Shown here in pieces: positions 1 to 7,924 of a stretch of 64,000 bases of DNA. The stretch is from contig NZ_CP069338.1 of NCBI RefSeq assembly GCF_016859125.1, forward strand, positions 5,085,501 to 5,149,500. Reading direction: 5' to 3'. This stretch comes from Archangium violaceum (lineage in GTDB: Bacteria; Myxococcota; Myxococcia; Myxococcales; Myxococcaceae). Each line of letters begins with the position of its first letter. Position 1 is the stretch's first letter. Position numbers and translations under genes: made by a program. Under the pieces are notes generated by a model. That model saw only the letters and a list, made by a program, of their open reading frames with translations. It was not told the DNA's origin and searched no databases.

Positions 1-70
1 TATGCTGGCGCGGGACCGCGAGATCACCTCGCGGCCATCCGACGCAGCACCTACCCCCGGGAGAATGGAC

Positions 71-685
71 ATGTTCGGAAAAATCGCCGCCGATGCCCTC
101 GGCCTCAGCGACATCGGCTCGGTCATCGCCCCGACTGATTACAACAAGGTGGACGCCGACGACTACGTGATGCACGAGGACCAGGAGAAGATCTTCTTCC
201 TGATCAAGTCCAAGTCCGACGAGTACTGCTTCACCAACAAGGCGCTCATCCACCTCGATGGCACCAGTGCGGCCAGCAAGAAGCGCACGCTGCGCCGCTA
301 CAACTACAGCGCCCACCCGGTCTCGCACGTGCTGCTCGAGACCGCCGGCAACATCGACATGGACGTGGAGATCAAGTTCAGCCTCGGCTCGAAGGACTTC
401 TCCATCGACGTGCACAAGAAGCACCTCGAGCAGGTGAAGGACCTCTACAAGGCCCTGTTCCGCATTTCCGAGCTGATGCTGGAGAACGAAGTGGCGCTCG
501 GCCACGCCAGGGCCAGCATCGAGGTCGCCTCCACCACCCTCGGTCGCGGTCAGGCGGGCTCCACGCCGCTCGTGGAGTCCTTCAAGGAGCTCAACCAGGC
601 CGCCTTCGCGTGGCTCGTCGGCGCTCAGCAGAAATACGTCGTGAAGGATTTCGGCTCCGTGTTCGAGCGGTACATCAAGGCCTGA
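71..685 (+). CDS. bacterial PH-domain (DUF1696/YvbH-like) protein
   Basis: A 204-residue soluble protein with the pattern of the bacterial pleckstrin-homology fold. After a short MFGKIAADALGLSDIGSVI start comes an acidic stretch, the phrase EDQEKIFFLIKSKSDEYCFTNKALIHLDG, and then basic strands (KKRTLRRYNYSAHPVSHVLLE). Family members are cytosolic and their ligands are unknown. The ATG at 71 is preferred because GGGAGA at 59-64 sits six bases upstream; ATG at 65 in the same frame would leave almost no spacing. The reading frame is open further upstream to the window edge, but that part looks non-coding. There is no signal peptide. The fold assignment is fairly safe; the function is not known. 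Confidence 0.8.
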   Translation: MFGKIAADALGLSDIGSVIAPTDYNKVDADDYVMHEDQEKIFFLIKSKSDEYCFTNKALIHLDGTSAASKKRTLRRYNYSAHPVSHVLLETAGNIDMDVEIKFSLGSKDFSIDVHKKHLEQVKDLYKALFRISELMLENEVALGHARASIEVASTTLGRGQAGSTPLVESFKELNQAAFAWLVGAQQKYVVKDFGSVFERYIKA

Positions 686-701
686 GGTCGTGAAACGAGA
701 C

Positions 702-727
702 CGGGCGGCGCCGGGAGGCGCTGCCCG
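702..727 (+). terminator. GC-rich hairpin after the PH-domain gene
   Basis: CGGGCGGCGCC and GGCGCTGCCCG pair over 11 positions (one G-T wobble) around a GGGA loop, 17 bases after the stop codon. No T-run follows, so it is a terminator-like or mRNA-stabilising hairpin. The rest of 686-957 shows nothing clear except the ribosome-binding site of the next gene. Confidence 0.45.
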
Positions 728-957
728 CGTAACGGCTTCGGGTCGGTGGTTGACGTCCCTCCGTGGAATAGTCCGTCCATCATGTACCGCCTGCTGGAAC
801 GGGGACCTGGACGCTCCCACGAAGGATTCTTTGACGATTCTTGAGACGTGGAGCGGCGCGTCCCCTCCTCTGGATGAGCTCCCCTCGCACCGGTCTTCCG
901 CGAGGCACGGAGCTACCCATCACACGCGCGTGAGCGTGACGAAGTCCGGAGGAATCG

Positions 958-2931
958 ATGAAGAACAGGCCAGGAATGGTCGTGCTCGCCGCCTCGCTGG
1001 CATTGGCGCAGGCCTGCGACACGAACGAGCAGCAGGACGCATCCGTGCTCCCCACCGCCGCGGTGGACGTGAAGGAGACGGAGACCGCCGCACGCGAGGA
1101 TGACTCCTTCGATGCGCTCTTCAAGGAGGCGGGCCAGGATTTCGACGTGCCGCCCGCGCTCCTCAAGGCCATCTCGTTCGTCCAGACGCGCTACCAGATG
1201 GTGGAGGGAGCCGAGGAGTTCGAGGGGCGCCCGGCCGCCTACGGGTTGATGGCGCTCTCGGGGGCGCAGCTCGAGGAGGGCGCGAAGCTGGCCGGCGTCA
1301 CGGTGGAGCAGGCCAGGACCGACGCGCGCTCCAACGTCCGTGCGGCGGCGGCGCTGCTGTCGCACCGCGCGGATGCGCTCCAGATCGACCGCACGCAGGC
1401 GGCGAAGTGGGCGCCAGCGGTGGGTGAGGTGTCCGGCATCCAGGATGAGGAAGGCCGTCGCAGCTTCGTTCACAACGAGGTCTTCCGGGTGGCCCGTCTG
1501 GGATTGGGGACGCTCTCGAAGGAGTGGGCCGCGAGTGGAGAGGGTCTGGCCGTGGAGGAGCTGGGGCAGCAGACCCAGGCGCTCGCTGGTCCGGACTACG
1601 CACCGGCCGTGTGGCGGCCCTCGCCCAATTACAACAGCCGCCCAATGGCTCCGCGCATGGTGGTCATCCACACCTGTGAGAGCGGCTACTCGGGGTGCTG
1701 GAGCTGGCTGACCAACAGCACCTCGCAGGTGAGCGCGCACTACGTGGTGCGGGAGGACGGCGGGGAGATCAGCCAGCTGGTGCGGGATGGGAGCCGGGCC
1801 TGGCACATCGGTGCCACCTACCAGTGCGGCAACAACAGCAACATGGAGTGCGCGCTGAACGGGAAGAGCTCCAACGACTTCACCATCGGCATCGAGCACG
1901 GAGGGTATGCGTCGCAGAAGACGTTCCCGGCGGCGCAGATCGACGCCTCGGCCCGGCTGCTGTGCGACATGACGCGTGACCACGGGATTCCCCGTGACCG
2001 CTACCACGTGGTGGGGCACGGACAGCTGCAGCCCTACAACCGCACGGATCCCGGTTCCAACTGGCCGTGGGCGGACTACCTCAGCCGGGCCAACGCATAC
2101 TGCGGCACCGGTTGCGTGATCACGGGGAGCATCAAGGCGAAGTACGACGCGGTGAACGGACCGGTGCTGCTGGGAGCGTGCAAGGCCGGAGAGCTGGCGA
2201 CACCAGACGGAGTGGGGCGCTACAACCACTTCGAGCGGGGCAGCATCTACTGGACGCAGGCGTTGGGCGCGCACGTGGTGATGGGAAGCATCCGTGCGAA
2301 GTGGGAGCAGCTGGGGTGGGAGCGCAGCATCCTGGGCTACCCCATCACGGACGAGATGGCGACGCCGGATGGGCGAGGGCGCTACAACCACTTCCAGGGG
2401 GGAAGCATCTACTGGACGCAGGAGACGGGGGCCTGGGAGGTGCACGGAAACATCCGTGCGAAGTGGGAGCAGTTGGGGTGGGAGAGGTCGGCCCTGGGCT
2501 ATCCGACGACAGGTGAAATGGTGACGCCGGACGGGCGAGGGCGCTACAACCACTTCCAGGGGGGGAGCATCTACTGGACGCAGGAGACGGGAGCGCACGC
2601 GGTGAGTGGCTCCATCCACGTGAAGTGGAGCCAGTTGGGGTGGGAGACGGTGTTGGGCTATCCGCTCACGGACGAGATGAAGACGCCGGATGGGGTGGGG
2701 CGCTACAACCACTTCCAGAAGGGAAGCATCTACTGGACGCCGACGACGGGAGCGCACGAGGTGCGTGGCGCCATCCGTGCGAAGTGGGAGGCATTGGGCT
2801 GGGAGACGGGCCCGCTGGGCTACCCGGTGTCCGACGAGTACGCCGTCACCGGTGGCCGCGAGAGCGAGTTCCAGAAGGGCTTCCTCACGCTCAACACCGC
2901 CACCAACACGGTGTCCGTGCGCATGAAGTAG
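958..2931 (+). CDS. N-acetylmuramoyl-L-alanine amidase with LGFP repeats
   Basis: A 657-residue secreted enzyme predicted to cleave the amide bond between muramic acid and the stem peptide. The start has a strong GGAGGA site at 948-953. Residues 1-21 form a lipoprotein-like signal (LALAQAC). Residues ~45-220 are helical and resemble a lytic-transglycosylase-like region (FDVPPALLKAISFVQTRYQ). Residues ~225-390 are the Amidase_2 fold, with the metal-ligand His in VVIHTCES (about 238), EHGG, and GHGQ followed by TDPGSNW. From ~395 to the end there are about five LGFP repeats (for example GRYNHFQGGSIYWT and KWEQLGWERSILGYP), modules thought to attach proteins to the cell envelope. It may remodel the wall or lyse prey, but no partner gene is adjacent. 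Confidence 0.9.
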   Translation: MKNRPGMVVLAASLALAQACDTNEQQDASVLPTAAVDVKETETAAREDDSFDALFKEAGQDFDVPPALLKAISFVQTRYQMVEGAEEFEGRPAAYGLMALSGAQLEEGAKLAGVTVEQARTDARSNVRAAAALLSHRADALQIDRTQAAKWAPAVGEVSGIQDEEGRRSFVHNEVFRVARLGLGTLSKEWAASGEGLAVEELGQQTQALAGPDYAPAVWRPSPNYNSRPMAPRMVVIHTCESGYSGCWSWLTNSTSQVSAHYVVREDGGEISQLVRDGSRAWHIGATYQCGNNSNMECALNGKSSNDFTIGIEHGGYASQKTFPAAQIDASARLLCDMTRDHGIPRDRYHVVGHGQLQPYNRTDPGSNWPWADYLSRANAYCGTGCVITGSIKAKYDAVNGPVLLGACKAGELATPDGVGRYNHFERGSIYWTQALGAHVVMGSIRAKWEQLGWERSILGYPITDEMATPDGRGRYNHFQGGSIYWTQETGAWEVHGNIRAKWEQLGWERSALGYPTTGEMVTPDGRGRYNHFQGGSIYWTQETGAHAVSGSIHVKWSQLGWETVLGYPLTDEMKTPDGVGRYNHFQKGSIYWTPTTGAHEVRGAIRAKWEALGWETGPLGYPVSDEYAVTGGRESEFQKGFLTLNTATNTVSVRMK

Positions 2932-2955
2932 CGGGCTCCCAGAAGCCTTCATCCA

Positions 2956-2995
2956 GCGCGCCAACTTTCCCAACTTCTCGGAAATGTTGGCGCGC
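2956..2995. terminator. inverted repeat downstream of the amidase gene
   Basis: GCGCGCCAAC at 2956-2965 pairs perfectly with GTTGGCGCGC at 2986-2995, and the inner TTTCC/GGAAA can extend the stem. It lies 25 bases after the amidase stop and has no T-tract. It is probably a transcription-end or mRNA-stabilising structure. Confidence 0.45.
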
Positions 2996-3081
2996 AGGTA
3001 CTGCATGAGGCCGACGAGCGCGGTCCCTCGTGCCCACACCAACACGAGTTGAAGTGATCGCGTCCCGCGTTTCGAACCCTT

Positions 3082-3111
3082 TGACACCATCCCGGGTGAC
3101 ACCATCCCGGG
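3082..3111. repeat. tandem duplication of a 15-bp unit
   Basis: TGACACCATCCCGGG occurs twice back to back (3082-3096 and 3097-3111). It lies in the 380-base gap between the amidase and the beta-propeller gene. The following bases, about 3112-3165, are strikingly AT-rich for this genome and probably carry the promoter of the next gene, although no clean -10/-35 pair could be chosen. Confidence 0.6.
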
Positions 3112-3314
3112 TGCATTACGAATTCATTTCATTCTATTTCCATTTATTTCGCGGCGAATTGCGAGTTGCCCGGCAATGCACAAGCTCCTTAGAGTGAGTC
3201 ACCCTCTCGGAACACGGGTGGCCCCCGCATCCGTAGCAATGCCGGCCCCATTCGAGGCCCGGCAGTAAGCTCATACACACTGGATCCGAAAGGGGCGAAC
3301 CAGGAGAGAGTGTG

Positions 3315-5180
3315 ATGCATCGTCGTGAGTTTCTTTTCGCCCTCCCGGCTGCGGCCCTGTTGGCCCGTCAAGCATTCGCCTCCGCGCCAGAGCCGACCCG
3401 GAAGAAGGGCGTCATGCTCATGAACCGGATCGGCCCGTCGACCTCGGAACTCTTCATCGCCAATGCCGACGGATCCGGCGAGCGCAAGTTCCTGCAAACC
3501 TCGGGCTTCGACTATCACGCCTCCTGGGCCCCGGATGGCAGAACGGTGCTCTTCACTTCCGAGCGCAACGGTGACGGCCAATCGGACATCTTCTGCAGCC
3601 GCCCGGACGGGACGGGCATCCATCCGTTGGTCACCGGCGCTCCGATGGACGATGCCGCGGTGCTTTCGCCTGACGGGACCCGCCTGGCGTTCGTTTCGAC
3701 CCGCGAGGGCTACCTCGCGAATATCTGGGTGCTGAACCTCAGGACCGGGCGCATGCTCAATCTGACGGGGGGCAAGAGCACCCAAGGCGACCTGAATGGT
3801 CCGCACGGCTTCTTCCGGCCCTCCTGGTCCCCCGACGGGAAGTGGCTCGCCTTCTCCAGCGACCGCAACACGCCCTGGCGTGGCCATGACCAGGGCCGTG
3901 GCTGGGAACACACCCAGGAACTCAGCATCTACGTGATTCGCGCCGACGGCACGGGCTTCCGCCGCGTCGCTTCGAAGCCGGAATACTGCCTGGGCTCACC
4001 GAAATGGTCACCCGACGGTCGCCGGATCGTCTTCTACGAAATCACCACGGAAGGCACGTGGGGCGCGCATCGCCCCGAGTGGATCGGCCGGGTCGAATCG
4101 CAGATCGTCTCGATTGACGTTGCCACGGGCGAACGGATCGAACACACGACTGGCCCCGGCCTCAAGCTGCTCCCTCAGTTCCTGAGCACGCAAGAGATCG
4201 GCTATCTCATCAAGGGAGGCCCGGAGGAGGGGCTGGCCTACACGTCCGGCAGAGCCGCCGTCAGACGCGCGTTGCGGTCGCCCAACTGGTCGCCGGATGG
4301 CAGGATGGTCATCTACGAGAAGGTCGGTTTCACCGCGCGCCCGCAGAACAAATCGCTCTACAGCTGGGACAAGGACTGGGAATACCGCCACACCGACGTG
4401 TTCCCGATCCTTTCGCGCGACGGCACGTTGGCGATCACCGAAAAGCAGCTCGGCAATTCCTCGATCGTGATCATGAATCCGGACGGCTCCAACCGCCGGG
4501 TCGTGTTCGACGTCGAAGGCAAGGGCCTCGACCCGGAGCTGGTGAAGAAGGGGCTCGCCGGAGCCTTCCAGCCGGCCTGGTCGCCGGACAGCCAGTGGAT
4601 CGCGTTCGGCATCGGCACCTGGTTCCAGGAGCGCCGTCACGGCAAGGCGACGCTGATGCGCGTGAGCCGGGACGGCACGTTCTGGGAGCCGCTCACCGAC
4701 GGCACGGCGCATTCGGGTTTTCCAAGCTACTCGGCCGACGGCAGGCAGATCGTGTTCCGCGTTTGGGGCGAGGACCAGAAGGGCCTGCGTATCCTCAATC
4801 TGGAGGACCGCGGCATTCGGGTGCTGACCACCGAGTACGACAACCTGCCGGGATGGTCGCCCGATGGCAGCCGCATCGTGTTCACGCGCAAGGTGGATGC
4901 CGTGAACTTCGACATCTTCACGATCCGGCCCGACGGAACCGACCTTCGGCGGCTCACGACGCATGGCGCCAATGACGGCCACGCCGTCTGGACCGCGGAC
5001 GGAAGAATCATGTGGAGCAGCGGCCTGTACGGCTTCCGCGACGAGGCCGCGCTCTACGACAATACCTTCCAGCCCTATGGCCAGATCTTCATCATGAACG
5101 CGGACGGCAGCGACAAGCGCATCATCACCGACAGCCTCTGGGAGGATTCCATGCCGCTCTACCTCCCAAGGGCACGCTGA
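3315..5180 (+). CDS. Tat-exported TolB-like beta-propeller (PD40) protein
   Basis: A 621-residue protein that starts MHRREFLFALPAAALLARQAFA, a short n-region with a twin-arginine and hydrophobic core, so export by Tat is likely. The rest is a chain of PD40/WD40-like blades. The phrases SPDGxxLAFxS and IFIMNADGSDKR recur about ten times, for example SWAPDGRTVLFTS, SWSPDGKWLAFSSDRN and GWSPDGSRIVFTRK. Such propellers resemble the C-terminal part of TolB and the N-terminal part of prolyl-oligopeptidases. No catalytic Ser-Asp-His domain follows, so this is a stand-alone binding or scaffold protein. AGGAG at 3302-3306 supports the start; GTG at 3312 is an alternative. Confidence 0.8.
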   Translation: MHRREFLFALPAAALLARQAFASAPEPTRKKGVMLMNRIGPSTSELFIANADGSGERKFLQTSGFDYHASWAPDGRTVLFTSERNGDGQSDIFCSRPDGTGIHPLVTGAPMDDAAVLSPDGTRLAFVSTREGYLANIWVLNLRTGRMLNLTGGKSTQGDLNGPHGFFRPSWSPDGKWLAFSSDRNTPWRGHDQGRGWEHTQELSIYVIRADGTGFRRVASKPEYCLGSPKWSPDGRRIVFYEITTEGTWGAHRPEWIGRVESQIVSIDVATGERIEHTTGPGLKLLPQFLSTQEIGYLIKGGPEEGLAYTSGRAAVRRALRSPNWSPDGRMVIYEKVGFTARPQNKSLYSWDKDWEYRHTDVFPILSRDGTLAITEKQLGNSSIVIMNPDGSNRRVVFDVEGKGLDPELVKKGLAGAFQPAWSPDSQWIAFGIGTWFQERRHGKATLMRVSRDGTFWEPLTDGTAHSGFPSYSADGRQIVFRVWGEDQKGLRILNLEDRGIRVLTTEYDNLPGWSPDGSRIVFTRKVDAVNFDIFTIRPDGTDLRRLTTHGANDGHAVWTADGRIMWSSGLYGFRDEAALYDNTFQPYGQIFIMNADGSDKRIITDSLWEDSMPLYLPRAR

Positions 5181-5230
5181 GCGAAGCGGCTCGCCGGGGC
5201 CCTACCCAAGCCTCTGCCTCGGGCATCACT

Positions 5231-5262
5231 CTCGCCCCCTTCGCTTGGGGGCGAGCTGTTTC
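5231..5262 (+). terminator. terminator after the beta-propeller gene
   Basis: CTCGCCCCC (5231-5239) and GGGGGCGAG (5247-5255) form a perfect 9-bp stem with a 7-base loop, followed by CTGTTTC. It lies 50 bases after the stop codon. Confidence 0.65.
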
Positions 5263-5343
5263 GGCCCGGTCACTCGGGTTCAGAGTCTCTTAAGAACTCA
5301 CCGCTACAAGCCATCCCGCGAGATCTTGCTCAAGGGGTAGTGA

Positions 5344-6588
5344 ATGCAACGACTTTCCGTCAAATGGCTGTGTCTCGGTGTGAGTTGTTCCATCCTGGCG
5401 CTCGGCGCTTGCAACGGAGACTCGGACCCGGGAACCGGGGACCCCGGCACGGGTGATGGAGGGACCACCACGGAGGACTGCTCGACCGCCACGACGCACA
5501 TCGAGCAGGTGGTCTGCGCGTCCAATGCCTTCCTCTCCACGCTGACGGAGGCCCAGAAGGCCTCGGTCCTCTACGCCTGGACGGACCAGGTGGCGAAGAC
5601 GTACTGGTCCAACCTGCCCGGCGTCACGCGCAATGGCCTGAAGTGGGGCACGCTGAGCGCCGAGAGCAAGGAGGCCGCGCTGACGCTCGCCGCCCTGGTC
5701 CTCACCCCCGAGGGGTACGCGGACATGACGGGCGTGTTCGCGGCGGATGACTACCTCGACTCGCTGGGCGGTGGCACCGGCGGCGATGGTGGCTTCGGCG
5801 GCCCGCCTCCCGGGAGCGATGGTGGCTTCGGCGGCCCTCCGCCTGGCGCTGACGGGGGCATGGGCGGTCCTCCCGGTGGAGGGGGCGGCGGTATCGCGCT
5901 CGACTACTCGTCGGACAACTACATCATCGCGTTCATCGGGACGCCGTCCTCGACGGGGAGCTGGATGCTCCAGATTGGCGGCCACCACATGGCCTACAAC
6001 GTGACGTACCTCAACGGCACGGGCTACCCGACGCCCAACCACATCGGCGCCGAGCCCAAGACGGCCTTCACCCTCAACGGCGAAACCTACGCGCCGGTCG
6101 CCGACGAGGGCGACGCGATGGTTGCCCTCTACAACTCCCTGAGCACCGAGCAGCTCGACGCCGCCTACCTGTCGGGGACCTTCTCCGATGTCGTGCTCGG
6201 GCCCGTGGAGTTCGGGACCGGCAGCTATTCGAAGGTCGTCTTCCCGGCCCAGGCCGGCGTGCTCGTTTCCACGCTTTCCGAGAGCCAGCAGGCACTGGTG
6301 ACGGCGGCCATCAAGAAGTGGGTGAGCGACTTCGCGCCCGCGGTCTCCGAGCCGCTCGTGGCGGCGTACACCTCACCGGACGCCTACGCCCACACCTACG
6401 TGGCCTGGGGCGGCACGAAGTCCGCGGGCGTCAACGTGGACGTCAGCGGCACGTACATGCGCATCGACGGGCCCCGCGTCTGGATCGAGGTGGCGTGCCA
6501 GGGGGGCGCCGTCATCAGGAATCAGACGCACTACCACACCATCTACCGTGACAAGCAGACGGACTACGGGAACCAGCTGACCCCATGA
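5344..6588 (+). CDS. DUF3500-family lipoprotein
   Basis: A 414-residue putative lipoprotein (lipobox LALGAC, Cys at about 23). The region from about residue 60 matches my memory of DUF3500 proteins: FLSTLTEAQKASVLYAW, WSNLPGVTRNGLKWG, and a late IDGPRVWIEVACQGG. Residues ~140-185 are an insertion of three near-copies of a Gly/Pro-rich unit (GGFGGPPPGSD type) that splits the domain. The gene overlaps the downstream reading frame by four bases (ATGA at 6585), so it is probably translationally coupled to the HupE/UreJ-like gene. Family function is not established; metal-related export is only a guess from the neighbour. Confidence 0.8.
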   Translation: MQRLSVKWLCLGVSCSILALGACNGDSDPGTGDPGTGDGGTTTEDCSTATTHIEQVVCASNAFLSTLTEAQKASVLYAWTDQVAKTYWSNLPGVTRNGLKWGTLSAESKEAALTLAALVLTPEGYADMTGVFAADDYLDSLGGGTGGDGGFGGPPPGSDGGFGGPPPGADGGMGGPPGGGGGGIALDYSSDNYIIAFIGTPSSTGSWMLQIGGHHMAYNVTYLNGTGYPTPNHIGAEPKTAFTLNGETYAPVADEGDAMVALYNSLSTEQLDAAYLSGTFSDVVLGPVEFGTGSYSKVVFPAQAGVLVSTLSESQQALVTAAIKKWVSDFAPAVSEPLVAAYTSPDAYAHTYVAWGGTKSAGVNVDVSGTYMRIDGPRVWIEVACQGGAVIRNQTHYHTIYRDKQTDYGNQLTP

Positions 6589-6611
6589 GCACCGCCCCTG
6601 CCAGGAGAACG

Positions 6612-7865
6612 ATGAAGGGTTGGGCATGGACGCTGGGCCTCGCCGTGCTCCTGTCGGGGGGGGCCGCCCGCGCGCACCTCGCGCGCAACACGGCCGTGCT
6701 CCTCGACATCGGGGAGCGCTCCGTGGAGGCCGAGCTCCAGATGCCCCTGGACCAGCTCGCGCTCGCGCTGACGCAGTCGTTCGACGCGGTGCCCGCCGAC
6801 GTCATCCGCGAGCGGGCCGCGGAGCTTCCGGCCTACGTCCGGGAGCACCTGAAGGCGAGCACGCCCGACGGCCGGCCCTTCGAGGTCGAGGTCGGCACCG
6901 TGGGCGTGCAGCGCGTGGAGGATGGGGACTGCCTCGTGGCGCATGTCACGCTGCGGGCGCCTCCGGGAGCCTCGGCGCGCGCCTTCACGCTCACCGACAC
7001 GCTGGTGCTGCACCAGGTGATGAACCACCGGGCCCTCGTGTCGGTGCGGCGCGACTTCCACACCGGCCTCTTCGGTGAGAGCCAGGAGGTGGTGGGCGTG
7101 GCGAGCGCGCAGATGCCGTCGCTCCTCATCGACCGGACGCACGGCTCGTGGTGGACGGGCTTCCGGGCCGTCTTCCGCCTCGGCCTGCGCCACATCGCCG
7201 AGGGGACGGATCACCTGCTGTTCCTGCTCGTGCTGCTGCTACCCGCGCCGCTGCTCGCGCATGGGGGCCGGTGGCGGGAGCCGGACCGGCTGGGCGCGAG
7301 CCTCGCGCGCGTCCTCGGCGTGGTGACGGCCTTCACCGTGGGCCACTCGCTCACGCTGGCCGCCGCCGCCGTGGGGGTGCTGCGTCTGCCGAGCCAGCCC
7401 GTGGAGGTGCTCATCGCGGTGAGCATCCTCGTGTCCGCCGTGCACGCGGTACGTCCGCTCTTCCCGGGCCGGGAGCACCTCGTGGCGGCCGGGTTCGGGC
7501 TCGTGCACGGGCTCGCGTTCGCCACGGTGCTCGCGGGCATGGGGTTCGACTCGGGCGCGCTGGCGATGAGCATCCTGGGCTTCAACCTGGGCATCGAGAC
7601 CATGCAGGCCGCGGTGGTGCTGCTCGTCCTGCCCTGGCTCCTGCTGTGGAGCCGTGCGCCCGGCTTCACCGTGCTGCGCATCGGCGGCGCGGCCGTGGGA
7701 GGCGCCGCCGCGTGCGGCTGGGTGCTCAAGCGGGCGCTGGATGTGAGCACGCCGCTCGGGCCGTGGGCCGAGGCCGCCTCGGGGCATGCCTGGGTGGGGC
7801 TCGTCGTCCTCGCGGCCGTGGCGCTGGCGATGTCCAGGCGCGGCCGGAGGGCGGCCCTCGGGTAG
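6612..7865 (+). CDS. HupE/UreJ-like membrane protein
   Basis: A 417-residue protein. A signal peptide (about residues 1-21) is followed by a ~170-residue exported domain and then about seven membrane helices. The helices carry HupE/UreJ_2 phrases: LRHIAEGTDHLLFLLVLLL, VVTAFTVGHSLTLAAA and FGLVHGLAFATVLAGMG. The conserved His/Asp residues in the helices (HIAEGTDH, GHS, HG) are the usual metal-handling candidates in this family, which includes nickel/cobalt permease-like proteins. The start at 6612 has AGGAGA at 6603-6608; a coupled start at 6585 is possible. It ends just before a strong bidirectional terminator. Confidence 0.85.
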   Translation: MKGWAWTLGLAVLLSGGAARAHLARNTAVLLDIGERSVEAELQMPLDQLALALTQSFDAVPADVIRERAAELPAYVREHLKASTPDGRPFEVEVGTVGVQRVEDGDCLVAHVTLRAPPGASARAFTLTDTLVLHQVMNHRALVSVRRDFHTGLFGESQEVVGVASAQMPSLLIDRTHGSWWTGFRAVFRLGLRHIAEGTDHLLFLLVLLLPAPLLAHGGRWREPDRLGASLARVLGVVTAFTVGHSLTLAAAAVGVLRLPSQPVEVLIAVSILVSAVHAVRPLFPGREHLVAAGFGLVHGLAFATVLAGMGFDSGALAMSILGFNLGIETMQAAVVLLVLPWLLLWSRAPGFTVLRIGGAAVGGAAACGWVLKRALDVSTPLGPWAEAASGHAWVGLVVLAAVALAMSRRGRRAALG

Positions 7866-7880
7866 CGGAACACGCCGTCC

Positions 7881-7915
7881 GCGGCACTTCGCGCACACTC
7901 CGCGCGAAGTGCCGC
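7881..7915. terminator. bidirectional terminator between convergent genes
   Basis: GCGGCACTTCGCGC (7881-7894) and GCGCGAAGTGCCGC (7902-7915) are perfect 14-bp arms with a 7-base loop. They sit exactly between the stop codons of the HupE-like gene (plus strand) and the GH5 gene (minus strand). There is no T-tract on either side. Confidence 0.7.
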
Positions 7916-7924
7916 CGGGAGACC

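Noticed and set aside
690-1103. A 137-codon plus-strand frame after the PH-domain gene
   Set aside because: It overlaps the amidase start in another frame, has no ribosome site and is Arg-rich without structure.
913-3105. A 730-codon open frame antisense to the amidase gene
   Set aside because: It mirrors the repeats of the real gene, is rich in Arg, His, Val and Leu, and has no domain or start site. It is an artefact of high GC at third positions.
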